A stretch of 6,528 bases of DNA, taken from positions 9,741-16,268 of the forward strand of contig NVWZ01000040.1 of NCBI GenBank assembly GCA_002746365.1, read 5' to 3'. Below the pieces are notes generated by a model. It did not search any database and was not told the origin of the DNA. It was given only the letters and a program-made list of their open reading frames with translations. This document shows positions 1-6,022 of this stretch, in pieces (within the stretch, counting starts at the first letter, position 1; each line of letters opens with the position of its first letter). Source of the stretch: Thiotrichaceae bacterium (lineage in GTDB: Bacteria > Pseudomonadota > Gammaproteobacteria > SZUA-229). The position numbers were made by a program, and so were the translations under genes.

Positions 1-701
1 ATCGGTAGATGGATATCAGCAAACTGTGCCAGCATGGTGACACGCGGATCGATAACGATCAGCGGAAATTTCTTTTTTTCCTGTGCATCTTTCATGCGCC
101 AGTAAATGATGGGGTGTTGCTCTGGCAGATTAGAACCCCACGCCATCAAACAGTCGGTATGCTCAAAATCTTCGTAACAACCTGGCGGGCCATCTGAACC
201 AAACGAACGTTTATACCCTGAAACAGCCGAAGCCATACACAGCGTTGTATTGCCGTCATAGTTATTGGTACCGATTAAACCACGTGTTAATTTTCCGAGG
301 GTATAAAATTCTTCAGTCAGCATCTGACCGGTGGAAACAATAGCGAATGAATCGCGACCATATTTTTCCTGTATACGACGAATGGCATCATGCGTAGTAT
401 CAAGAGCCGTATCCCAATCTGTATTCTGCCAATCTTGATGCCACTGATTTCGTTTTTTAGGCATTGTGCCACGACCGGCAGAATCAAATAATTCGTGTTC
501 ATAAATGCCTTTCAGACATAACTTGCCACGATTAACATCGGCATCGGCAACACCGCGAGATGAAACCGGCTTGCCTTCTTTATTCAGTCCGACTTCCATC
601 GCACAGCCTGTTGAACAGTAACCACAGGTGGCATATTTCCATTCAACGATGCCTTTATCAACAATCTTTATGGGATTTTTTTGTGTACGACCAAATAACA
701 T
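1..701 (-). CDS. nasA: Assimilatory-type molybdopterin nitrate reductase catalytic subunit, N-terminal part (runs off left edge)
   Basis: This open frame gives 233 codons from an ATG at 701-699 and continues past base 1; it is missed by ORF callers that need a stop. Seen: a [4Fe-4S] ligand set C26-x2-C29-x3-C33-x28-C62, with C62 in the motif RGKLCLKG, whose lysine lies between cluster and pterdin in this family. Residues 151-160 (NTTLCMASAV) match the NapA/NasA motif carrying the Mo-ligand cysteine, here C155. Residues 189-203 (GSNLPEQHPIIYWRM) match the molybdopterin-binding stretch. There is no twin-arginine signal, so the enzyme should be cytoplasmic and reduce nitrate to nitrite. The start is firm: an in-frame TAA lies three codons upstream, and GGTGAGA (711-717) sits 9 bases before the ATG. 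Family full length is usually 700-900 residues, so most is outside the window. Formate dehydrogenase-like relatives share the cluster motif, but CMASAV and the neighbours favour nitrate reductase. Confidence 0.88.
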   Translation of the reverse strand, partial: MLFGRTQKNPIKIVDKGIVEWKYATCGYCSTGCAMEVGLNKEGKPVSSRGVADADVNRGKLCLKGIYEHELFDSAGRGTMPKKRNQWHQDWQNTDWDTALDTTHDAIRRIQEKYGRDSFAIVSTGQMLTEEFYTLGKLTRGLIGTNNYDGNTTLCMASAVSGYKRSFGSDGPPGCYEDFEHTDCLMAWGSNLPEQHPIIYWRMKDAQEKKKFPLIVIDPRVTMLAQFADIHLP

Positions 702-723
702 ATTTTTTTATCTCACCATATAA

Positions 724-801
724 ACACAAAGAAAAAGTAACTTATCCGCGAAAAAAGCTTTTTAAGTTTTTAAACTTTGTGTCTTTTGCGTTATTCGCGG
801 A
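724..801 (-). other. Interleaved perfect inverted repeats in the nitrate reductase leader (possible RNA pseudoknot)
   Basis: The 128-base gap before the nitrate reductase gene contains two perfect 8-bp inverted repeats that overlap in the order A-B-A'-B'. A is ACACAAAG at 724-731 with CTTTGTGT at 775-782. B is TCCGCGAA at 745-752 with TTCGCGGA at 794-801. A 12-bp AT palindrome, AAAAAGCTTTTT (752-763), lies between. In a minus-strand transcript this topology could form an H-type pseudoknot, and the last strand (CUUUGUGU) ends 6 bases before the Shine-Dalgarno sequence GGTGAG. That position suggests control of translation initiation, but paired protein-binding sites on DNA or chance in AT-rich sequence are possible. 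I see no convincing sigma-70 or sigma-54 promoter in this gap. Confidence 0.4.
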
Positions 802-829
802 CTGTTTTCTTTTCTGCGATTAATGCTTA

Positions 830-1279
830 TTAAAATTTTGTTGCCAACGTACTCTGGTAAATCGCTTTATGTACATCACCCATGCTCACCATACCGACTA
901 GTTTATCGCCAATAGCAACCGGAATACGACGGAACTTTCTGCCGACCATCATCGAAGCCGCCTGCAGAATATGCATATCAGGTTTTACCGAGATTACCAC
1001 TGGTGTCATCACCTCTTTTACCGTAACACTAACCACATCACTGTACTGATCCATTTGCTTATCATAATCAACCGATGACATGCCGCTCATCAAGTCTTCC
1101 AGTTTCGGAAACATTCTTCCCAACACATCACTCTCCGACACCGTTCCAATCAGTTTTCCATCATCAACAACAGGGATACCGCTGTAACGATATATGCACA
1201 TGAGGGAAACCACTTCACCCAGTTTTTTATCAGATGATACTGTGCGCACATTTGTGGTCATAATGTCTTCTACGTTCAT
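830..1279 (-). CDS. Small protein with two CBS domains (Bateman module), function in nitrate assimilation unknown
   Basis: A 149-residue protein made almost wholly of a CBS pair: CBS1 at about residues 3-57 (SGIPVVDDGKLIGTVSESDV) and CBS2 at about 87-142 (RRIPVAIGDKLVGMVSMGDV), joined by a polar linker (about 58-86). Each half has the G-h-h-[TS]-x-x-D signature that in this family contacts the ribose of adenine nucleotides (AMP, ADP, ATP, SAM or NAD). There is no enzymatic, membrane or DNA-binding part, so it is probably a ligand-sensing partner of another protein. It lies 36 bases after nirD and 128 before the nitrate reductase gene on the same strand. I infer that it senses energy or cofactor state for this pathway; the sequence does not prove that. 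I chose the ATG at 1279 because GAGGAA (1286-1291) is 6 bases upstream; the in-frame ATG at 1285 directly abuts that site and would add only Met-Ala. Confidence 0.88.
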   Translation of the reverse strand: MNVEDIMTTNVRTVSSDKKLGEVVSLMCIYRYSGIPVVDDGKLIGTVSESDVLGRMFPKLEDLMSGMSSVDYDKQMDQYSDVVSVTVKEVMTPVVISVKPDMHILQAASMMVGRKFRRIPVAIGDKLVGMVSMGDVHKAIYQSTLATKF

Positions 1280-1285
1280 TGCCAT

Positions 1286-1291
1286 TTCCTC
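1286..1291 (-). promoter_or_regulatory. Ribosome binding site deciding the CBS-protein start
   Basis: GAGGAA on the minus strand ends 6 bases before the ATG at 1279 but touches the upstream in-frame ATG at 1285 with no spacer. The spacing therefore supports the shorter protein. Confidence 0.65.
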
Positions 1292-1315
1292 GCTGAAATT
1301 TATTTTAATGCCGTC

Positions 1316-1645
1316 TTAAGCTACGGCAGCCAATTTAATATCGATGAATACCATGCCGCTTTCTACTTTCACTGGAAATACATTAGTACAACCTTCATCC
1401 GGCCCCAGTGCCTCACCGCTGGCAAGATCAATTTTCCAATTATGCATTGGGCAGGTTACAGATGAACCATGCACTATACCCTGAGATAGCGGCCCTTGTT
1501 TATGCGGACACTCATCTTTGATGGCGAACACTTCATCACTTGCGGTACGGAATACGGCAATGTTCATGCTATCGGTTTTGATAACGCGTGAACCCAATTG
1601 CGGTATGTCTTCTAATGCAACAACTTCTATCCAGTTATTACTCAT
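1316..1645 (-). CDS. nirD: NAD(P)H nitrite reductase small subunit NirD, Rieske-type
   Basis: A 109-residue protein, the usual NirD length (about 105-115). It has a Rieske fold with full [2Fe-2S] ligands: C46-x-H48 (CPHKQGPLSQG) and C65-x2-H68 (CPMHNWKIDLASGE), separated by 16 residues. Some NirD proteins, including as I recall that of E. coli, lack these cysteines and histidines; this one keeps them, as in Bacillus NasE-like proteins, so it may carry a working cluster. It should bind NirB in the cytoplasm and take part in the six-electron reduction of nitrite to ammonium. It follows nirB on the same strand after 85 bases. The start is an ATG with GGAG (1654-1657) 8 bases upstream. A ferredoxin subunit of an aromatic dioxygenase would look similar, but the position after nirB settles the call. 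Confidence 0.93.
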   Translation of the reverse strand: MSNNWIEVVALEDIPQLGSRVIKTDSMNIAVFRTASDEVFAIKDECPHKQGPLSQGIVHGSSVTCPMHNWKIDLASGEALGPDEGCTNVFPVKVESGMVFIDIKLAAVA

Positions 1646-1673
1646 AATGTTTGCTCCAAAATTTATTCTTTAT

Positions 1674-1699
1674 GTCCCTTCTCTCTGGGAGAGGGGGAC
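1674..1699. repeat. GC-rich hairpin between nirB and nirD, REP-like
   Basis: The arms are GTCCC (1674-1678) with GGGAC (1695-1699), then a small internal loop (TT against G), then CTCTC (1681-1685) with GAGAG (1689-1693), closed by a TGG loop. It stands out from the AT-rich sequence around it. The CTCTC-TGG-GAGAGGGGG style resembles short dispersed palindromes that I recall from many gammaproteobacterial genomes; this is memory, not a search. In the nirB-nirD transcript it could protect the upstream message or partly terminate transcription. No U-run follows it on the minus strand, so a strong intrinsic terminator is unlikely. Confidence 0.5.
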
Positions 1700-1730
1700 T
1701 ATGTTCAGTTTATCGTTCTCGGACAAGCTC

Positions 1731-4196
1731 CTAGCCGGCAACCTTTAATTGCGTAAACTCGTGTGACGCTTTACCTTCAGCACGTTCTTTCCATGGATCG
1801 ATTTGTGCGAATGTTTGACTAAATTTAAATCGCTCTGCCAGTGCTTTGCGTTCAGCTTCGTCATCTAAAATGCACGTTTTAATATAGGTTAAACCAACAC
1901 GTTCAACCCACGGTGCGGTGCGTTCTAGATAGTGTGCCTCTTCACGATACTTTTGGGTAAAGGCTGCCACGTACTCAATGACTTCTTCTTCTGTTTCAAC
2001 CTTGCATAATAAATCGGTTACCCGAACTTTAATACCGCCATTACCGCCAACATGCAATTCGTAACCAGAATCAACACACACCACGCCAAAATCTTTAATG
2101 GTCGCTTCTGCACAGTTACGCGGACAACCCGATACCGCTAATTTATATTTATGCTGCATCCACGAACCCCAGGTCAACTCTTCTAACAAGATACCTAAGC
2201 GTGTTGAATCCTGCGTGCCGAAACGACACCATTGTGAACCCACGCAAGTTTTTACTGTGCGTAATGCTTTACCGTAAGCATGACCTGAAACAAAACCCGC
2301 ATCCGATAAGTCGCCCCAGATTCCAGGTAGCTCTTCTTTTTTAATGCCTAACATGTCAATGCGCTGACCACCGGTAAACTTAACCGTTGGCACTTTCCAC
2401 TTTTCTGCAATTTTACCCAAGTCCATTAATTGTTGGGCGCTTGTTGAACCACCAAAAATACGTGGGATAACCGAATAAGTGCCATCTTTCTGGATGTTAC
2501 CGTGCGCACGTTCGTTAATGAAACGTGACTGCGCATCATCTTGATATTCTGCAGGCCAACGCGCTAATAAATAATAATTTAAAGCGGGGCGACAGGCCGC
2601 ACAACCGTCTGGTGTTTTCCATTCCAGAAAATCACGAACCGCTTGCATAGTTTTTAATTCATAATCTTTAATGGCGTTAATCACATCATCATGGCCGTGA
2701 TCGGTACAGCCACACACGGCTTTCTTACTAGGTGTTGCATCGTAACCTTCACCTACCGTCGATGCCAGTAGTGATTCAACCAGACCGGTACAAGAACCAC
2801 AGGAAGAAGACGCTTTAGTGTGAGCACGCACTTCATCTAATGTGAACAGACCATCCTTGCTAATCGCTTGAACAATTTCACCTTTAGACACGCCGTTACA
2901 ACCACAGATTTCAGCATCATCAGGTAACGACATCACCATCGCTGCTTCACCATGACCGGCATCACCTAGATCATGCTGGCCAAATAATATCGTCTTACGA
3001 AAATCAGCAATGTTGGTTTCATCACGCATTAAACTGAAATACCAGGTACCGTCCATGGTGTCACCAAACATGACGGCACCTTTTATGACATTATCTTTAA
3101 TCACTAATTTTTTATAAATACCGCTAGCAATATCTTGCATTTGTAAAACTTCGTCGCCCTCTGCTTCATTAAATTCACCCGCAGAAAACAAATCGATACC
3201 AGTCACTTTTAATTTTGTTGAGGTCATCGAACCGATGTAACGTGTACTGCCGACATGAGCAAGATGATTTGCTGCGACTTTTGCCTGCTCAAATAACGGT
3301 GCAACCAGACCGTAACATTCATTACGATGTTGCACACATTCGCCTACTGCATAAATCTGTGGGTCAAACGTTTGCATGGTGTCATTCACCAAGATGCCAC
3401 GTTCGCAATGGATGCCCGCCTTTTTTGCCAATTCGAAGTTCGGGCGGATACCAACAGCCATCACAACAAGGTCAGCATCAATCTCTGAGCCATCAGTAAA
3501 CTTCACACCACTGACTCGTCCATTTTTATTCGGGTCACCGACAATCTCAGCCGTTGACGCCTCCATTAGAAAGGTCATGCCACGTTCTTCTAATGACGCT
3601 TTTAATAAGGCCGATGCCGGTTTATCTAATTGACGCTCCATTAACGAATCAAGTAAATGCACAACGGTGACATCCATACCTTGTTTCATTAAACCGTTCG
3701 CTGCTTCCAGGCCTAATAGACCCCCGCCGATCACCACTGCTGTTTTATAATCTTTGGCAGCCTGCACCATCACGTTGACATCAGAGATATCACGAAAACC
3801 CAACACGCCTTCTTTGTCCGCACCGGGAATGGGAATAATAAACGGGTTTGAACCGGTTGCAATTAACAAACGGTCATAGGGGAACTCTTTTCCGCTTTCA
3901 GTAATCACCGATTTTTTTACACGCGAAATTTCTGTGGCGGCATCACCGGTAATGAGTTCGATATTATTTTCTTCATACCATTCGATGCTGTTTAAAATAA
4001 TATCATCAATGGTTTGCTCACCCGCGAGCACGGGCGACAGCATAATACGATTGTAGTTAGGATGGGGTTCAGCACCGATAACGGTAATATCATAACGCTC
4101 ACAACCGACGTCACCCGTCGTGTTATGTTTGAATAGTTCTTCAATGGCGCGTATACCTGCCATACCATTGCCGACTAAAACCAGTTTTTGTTTCAT
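1731..4196 (-). CDS. nirB: NAD(P)H-dependent siroheme nitrite reductase large subunit NirB
   Basis: An 821-residue cytoplasmic flavoprotein, close to the E. coli length of about 847, that reduces nitrite to ammonium using NAD(P)H. Domains in order: FAD/NAD(P) oxidoreductase (residues 3-300), with the FAD-binding GNGMAG at 9-14, ATGS at 113-116, the NAD-binding GGGLLG at 157-162 and AVGE at 283-286; a BFD-type [2Fe-2S] domain with C431, C433, C466 and C469; a second similar four-cysteine region with C495, C497, C532 and C535; a ferredoxin-like half domain; and the siroheme/[4Fe-4S] domain with C651-x5-C657 and C691-x3-C695 (SGCPRNCAEA). No key residue is missing. The start is the ATG at 4196, with GGAG (4203-4206) 6 bases upstream. 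A TTG at 4208 also opens the frame but overlaps that ribosome site. The gene leads the leftward unit behind a sigma-54 promoter. The last codons run into repeat-like sequence. Confidence 0.97.
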   Translation of the reverse strand: MKQKLVLVGNGMAGIRAIEELFKHNTTGDVGCERYDITVIGAEPHPNYNRIMLSPVLAGEQTIDDIILNSIEWYEENNIELITGDAATEISRVKKSVITESGKEFPYDRLLIATGSNPFIIPIPGADKEGVLGFRDISDVNVMVQAAKDYKTAVVIGGGLLGLEAANGLMKQGMDVTVVHLLDSLMERQLDKPASALLKASLEERGMTFLMEASTAEIVGDPNKNGRVSGVKFTDGSEIDADLVVMAVGIRPNFELAKKAGIHCERGILVNDTMQTFDPQIYAVGECVQHRNECYGLVAPLFEQAKVAANHLAHVGSTRYIGSMTSTKLKVTGIDLFSAGEFNEAEGDEVLQMQDIASGIYKKLVIKDNVIKGAVMFGDTMDGTWYFSLMRDETNIADFRKTILFGQHDLGDAGHGEAAMVMSLPDDAEICGCNGVSKGEIVQAISKDGLFTLDEVRAHTKASSSCGSCTGLVESLLASTVGEGYDATPSKKAVCGCTDHGHDDVINAIKDYELKTMQAVRDFLEWKTPDGCAACRPALNYYLLARWPAEYQDDAQSRFINERAHGNIQKDGTYSVIPRIFGGSTSAQQLMDLGKIAEKWKVPTVKFTGGQRIDMLGIKKEELPGIWGDLSDAGFVSGHAYGKALRTVKTCVGSQWCRFGTQDSTRLGILLEELTWGSWMQHKYKLAVSGCPRNCAEATIKDFGVVCVDSGYELHVGGNGGIKVRVTDLLCKVETEEEVIEYVAAFTQKYREEAHYLERTAPWVERVGLTYIKTCILDDEAERKALAERFKFSQTFAQIDPWKERAEGKASHEFTQLKVAG

Positions 4197-4202
4197 CTGT
4201 GA

Positions 4203-4206
4203 CTCC
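4203..4206 (-). promoter_or_regulatory. Ribosome binding site deciding the nirB start
   Basis: GGAG on the minus strand lies 6 bases before the ATG at 4196. The alternative TTG start at 4208 includes the first G of this site, so it cannot use it. Confidence 0.75.
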
Positions 4207-4243
4207 AAATAATAATGCTTTGAATATTGCTTAGAGTTACTAG

Positions 4244-4259
4244 AGCAAAATGCGTGCCA
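4244..4259 (-). promoter_or_regulatory. Sigma-54 promoter for nirB
   Basis: The minus strand reads TGGCACGCATTTTGCT, a full match to the sigma-54 consensus TGGCACG-N4-TTGCW. GG (4258-4257) and GC (4246-4245) are separated by exactly 10 bases. The predicted transcription start is near 4233, which gives a leader of about 37 bases before the ATG at 4196. This promoter needs an enhancer-binding activator; the NtrC-like site at 4331-4347 is centred about 106 bases upstream. Confidence 0.9.
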
Positions 4260-4330
4260 CTATTCACAAACGATGAAATGACTATCGTACAGGCATTCGA
4301 AATGGCTGAGCCTCAACATGGTGGCAGACT

Positions 4331-4347
4331 TGCACCAAAGAAGTGCA
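4331..4347. promoter_or_regulatory. NtrC-type enhancer site shared by both arms
   Basis: TGCACCAAAGAAGTGCA is a 17-bp dyad with perfect TGCAC/GTGCA arms and 7 bases between them. It fits the NtrC (NRI) consensus TGCACCA-N3-TGGTGCA at all but two positions of the arms. Its centre is about 106 bases from the predicted nirB start and 128 from the narK start, in the normal range for NtrC enhancers. I infer activation of both arms under nitrogen limitation. Confidence 0.8.
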
Positions 4348-4383
4348 GGCATCAGACAGCCCGCACCATAATGAATGACTAAT

Positions 4384-4404
4384 ATTTCAATACGTAATTG
4401 AAAT
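4384..4404. promoter_or_regulatory. Perfect AT-rich dyad of unknown function (candidate operator)
   Basis: ATTTCAAT (4384-4391) and ATTGAAAT (4397-4404) form a perfect 8-bp inverted repeat around a 5-base spacer, ACGTA. It is centred about 73 bases upstream of the predicted narK transcription start, between the NtrC site and the sigma-54 promoter. It does not fit the FNR box (TTGAT-N4-ATCAA), paired NarL heptamers or the NtrC consensus. It may bind an unidentified dimeric regulator, or help DNA bending in place of IHF. Confidence 0.5.
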
Positions 4405-4440
4405 CATGTGATGCAGCCATCATCCACCTCTTTTAGCAGT

Positions 4441-4456
4441 TGGCACGAGTCCTGCA
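4441..4456 (+). promoter_or_regulatory. Sigma-54 promoter for narK
   Basis: TGGCACGAGTCCTGCA matches TGGCACG-N4-TTGCW with one change (C for the first T of the second block). GG at 4442-4443 and GC at 4454-4455 have the required 10-base spacing. Transcription should start near 4467, leaving a leader of about 54 bases. A TTG at 4440 that opens the transporter frame lies within this promoter, upstream of the transcript, and so cannot be the start codon. Confidence 0.88.
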
Positions 4457-4472
4457 GTATCTATTCAAAAAA

Positions 4473-4499
4473 ACGAAGAGAGCTTCGTGCAAAGCTCTC
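4473..4499 (+). other. Two mutually exclusive hairpins in the narK leader
   Basis: Hairpin 1 pairs ACGAAG (4473-4478) with CTTCGT (4483-4488) around an AGAG tetraloop. Hairpin 2 pairs GAGAGCTT (4478-4485) with AAGCTCTC (4492-4499) around the hexaloop CGTGCA. They share bases 4478-4488, so only one can form at a time. The element begins about 6 bases after the predicted transcription start and ends 12 bases before the weak Shine-Dalgarno GGAA. No U-run follows, so it is not a standard terminator. Transcript stability or control of translation are possible roles. Confidence 0.45.
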
Positions 4500-4520
4500 G
4501 CTAATTCATTCGGAACCATT

Positions 4521-5993
4521 ATGCCGGTTAGTAACAAATTAAATCTTTTCTCCTTTAGTGGAAATATGCGAGTCCTTCACTTAACCTGGTTTGCCTTTTT
4601 TATTACCTTTATGGTCTGGTTCGCGCATGCACCCCTAATGGTGGTGATTCGAGATACCTTTGGTTTATCCGACCAGGAAGTTAAAGCATTATTAATTCTT
4701 AATGTGGCGATGACTATCCCCGCCAGAATTATTGTTGGCATGCTGGTTGACCGGTTTGGACCGCGCATTATGTTTTCGTCCATTCTTATTCTCTCCGGAA
4801 TTTTTTGTCTTGCTTTTTCATTAGCACAAAATTATCAACAACTCGCCACCATCCGTTTTCTGATGGGTTTTGTGGGCGCTGGATTTGTTGTTGGCATTCG
4901 TATGATTTCCGAGTGGTTTCCGGCAAAACAAACCGGCGTAGCGCAGGGCATCTATGGTGGCTGGGGCAATTTTGGCTCAGCGGCAGCCGCTATATTACTG
5001 CCAACTCTTGCACTGCAATTTGGCGGTGAGAACGGCTGGCGTTACGCGATTGCATCAACCGGTCTATTAGCAATCATCTACGGTGCTTATTATTATTTCG
5101 CTGTGAGCAATACACCTAAAGGTTCGACTTATTTCAAACCGAAAAAAATGGGTGGCCTGGAAGTAACCAGTAAGTTTGATTTCTTTTTATATCTTATTGT
5201 CAGCATCCCGATGTACGGCGCACTCGCTTTACTGGCATGGAAACTTTCACCGTCCGGATTAAACTGGTTTGATAACAGCATCACTTACATTATCTATGGC
5301 GTGTTAACAGCACTCTATTGTTATCAGTCATTTCGCATTTATCAGGTCAACAAAGAAATATTTAAAAAAGACGTACCCGATATCTTTAAATATGACTTTA
5401 GTCAGGTGGCGGTATTAAACCTGGCTTATTTAGTTACCTTCGGTTCAGAACTTGCACTGGTTTCGATGTTGCCACTGTTCTACAAAGATACCTTTGATAC
5501 ATCTACCATACTTGCAGGCGTGTTAGCGGCAATCTATCCGTTGATGAATTTATTTGCGCGCCCTGCAGGGGGCATCATCAGCGATCGATACGGACGAAAG
5601 CGAACACTCATCGTCTTGTTTACCGGCATCGCATTATCTTTTGCATTATTAGGGCAGGTTGATGCAAGCTGGGCATTACCTCTGGTTGTCGCCACCACCA
5701 TCGTATGCGGGTTATTTGCAAAAGCAGGGTCTGGCGCGGTATTTGCCATGGTGCCTTTAATCCAGCGTCGTATGACCGGGCAAATTGCTGGCATGGCGGG
5801 GGCTTATGGCAATGTCGGTGGTGTTGTCTTTTTGACGGTTTTATCTTTTGTCTCCACACAGGCGTTTTTCATGTTTATTGCCGGTGCCGGTGCCATCGTC
5901 TTATTTGCTATTATTATTTTTTCCAAAGAACCTAAGGGGCAAATGGCTGAAGTCATGCCTGATGGCACGGTTGAAATGATTGATGTTTCGTAG
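4521..5993 (+). CDS. narK: NarK/NasA-family nitrate/nitrite transporter (major facilitator superfamily)
   Basis: A 490-residue inner-membrane protein that should import nitrate and possibly export nitrite. It carries both nitrate signatures, GIYGGWGNFG (143-152) and GAYGNVGG (427-434), and the two arginines expected to bind the anion, R69 in helix 2 (IPARIIVG) and R347 in the matching C-terminal helix (LFARPAGG). MFS loops are present: DRFGPR after helix 2 and DRYGRKR after its C-terminal counterpart. I count 14 hydrophobic segments: six, then an extra pair (about 220-241 and 253-271), then six. This is longer than 12-helix NarK and like the Vibrio-type proteins I recall. The ATG at 4521 has a weak GGAA 5 bases upstream; it is preferred because an upstream TTG at 4440 lies in the promoter, and because the family begins with NKLNLFSFS. 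An ATG at 4566 would lose that segment. Confidence 0.94.
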   Translation: MPVSNKLNLFSFSGNMRVLHLTWFAFFITFMVWFAHAPLMVVIRDTFGLSDQEVKALLILNVAMTIPARIIVGMLVDRFGPRIMFSSILILSGIFCLAFSLAQNYQQLATIRFLMGFVGAGFVVGIRMISEWFPAKQTGVAQGIYGGWGNFGSAAAAILLPTLALQFGGENGWRYAIASTGLLAIIYGAYYYFAVSNTPKGSTYFKPKKMGGLEVTSKFDFFLYLIVSIPMYGALALLAWKLSPSGLNWFDNSITYIIYGVLTALYCYQSFRIYQVNKEIFKKDVPDIFKYDFSQVAVLNLAYLVTFGSELALVSMLPLFYKDTFDTSTILAGVLAAIYPLMNLFARPAGGIISDRYGRKRTLIVLFTGIALSFALLGQVDASWALPLVVATTIVCGLFAKAGSGAVFAMVPLIQRRMTGQIAGMAGAYGNVGGVVFLTVLSFVSTQAFFMFIAGAGAIVLFAIIIFSKEPKGQMAEVMPDGTVEMIDVS

Positions 5994-6022
5994 ACAACAT
6001 CACTTTATGGCAAGATAACCCC

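Noticed and set aside
752..763. AAAAAGCTTTTT palindrome as an intrinsic terminator after the CBS gene
   Set aside because: The stem is nearly all A-T with no loop, and on the minus strand the U-run is part of the stem. It would be a very weak terminator; I kept it only as part of the interleaved repeat region.
560..823. 87-codon plus-strand ORF
   Set aside because: It is antisense to the nitrate reductase start and then crosses the AT-rich gap. Composition is random-looking, and there is no ribosome site or recognisable motif.
3215..3633. Two overlapping plus-strand ORFs inside nirB
   Set aside because: They are shadow frames of a strongly conserved NirB region, with no domain and no ribosome site.
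4197..4208. TTG start giving NirB four extra residues
   Set aside because: The TTG overlaps the Shine-Dalgarno sequence serving the ATG at 4196, which has ideal 6-base spacing.
4384..4404. Dyad as an FNR or NarL site
   Set aside because: The half-sites are ATTTCAAT with a 5-base spacer. FNR needs TTGAT-N4-ATCAA, and NarL pairs need TACYNMT-like heptamers with a 2-base spacer.
4478..4499. narK leader hairpin as a terminator or ANTAR (NasR/NasT) target
   Set aside because: No U-run follows the stem. The hexaloop CGTGCA lacks A at position 1, and I find no second hexaloop hairpin beside it.
4440..4520. 27-codon N-terminal extension of NarK from a TTG at 4440
   Set aside because: It overlaps the sigma-54 promoter and lies upstream of the predicted transcript start near 4467. 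The added residues are not hydrophobic or family-like, and no ribosome site precedes the TTG.
5534..5859. Minus-strand ORFs opposite narK
   Set aside because: They lie opposite conserved transmembrane coding sequence and two of them overlap in different frames; they are best explained as shadows.
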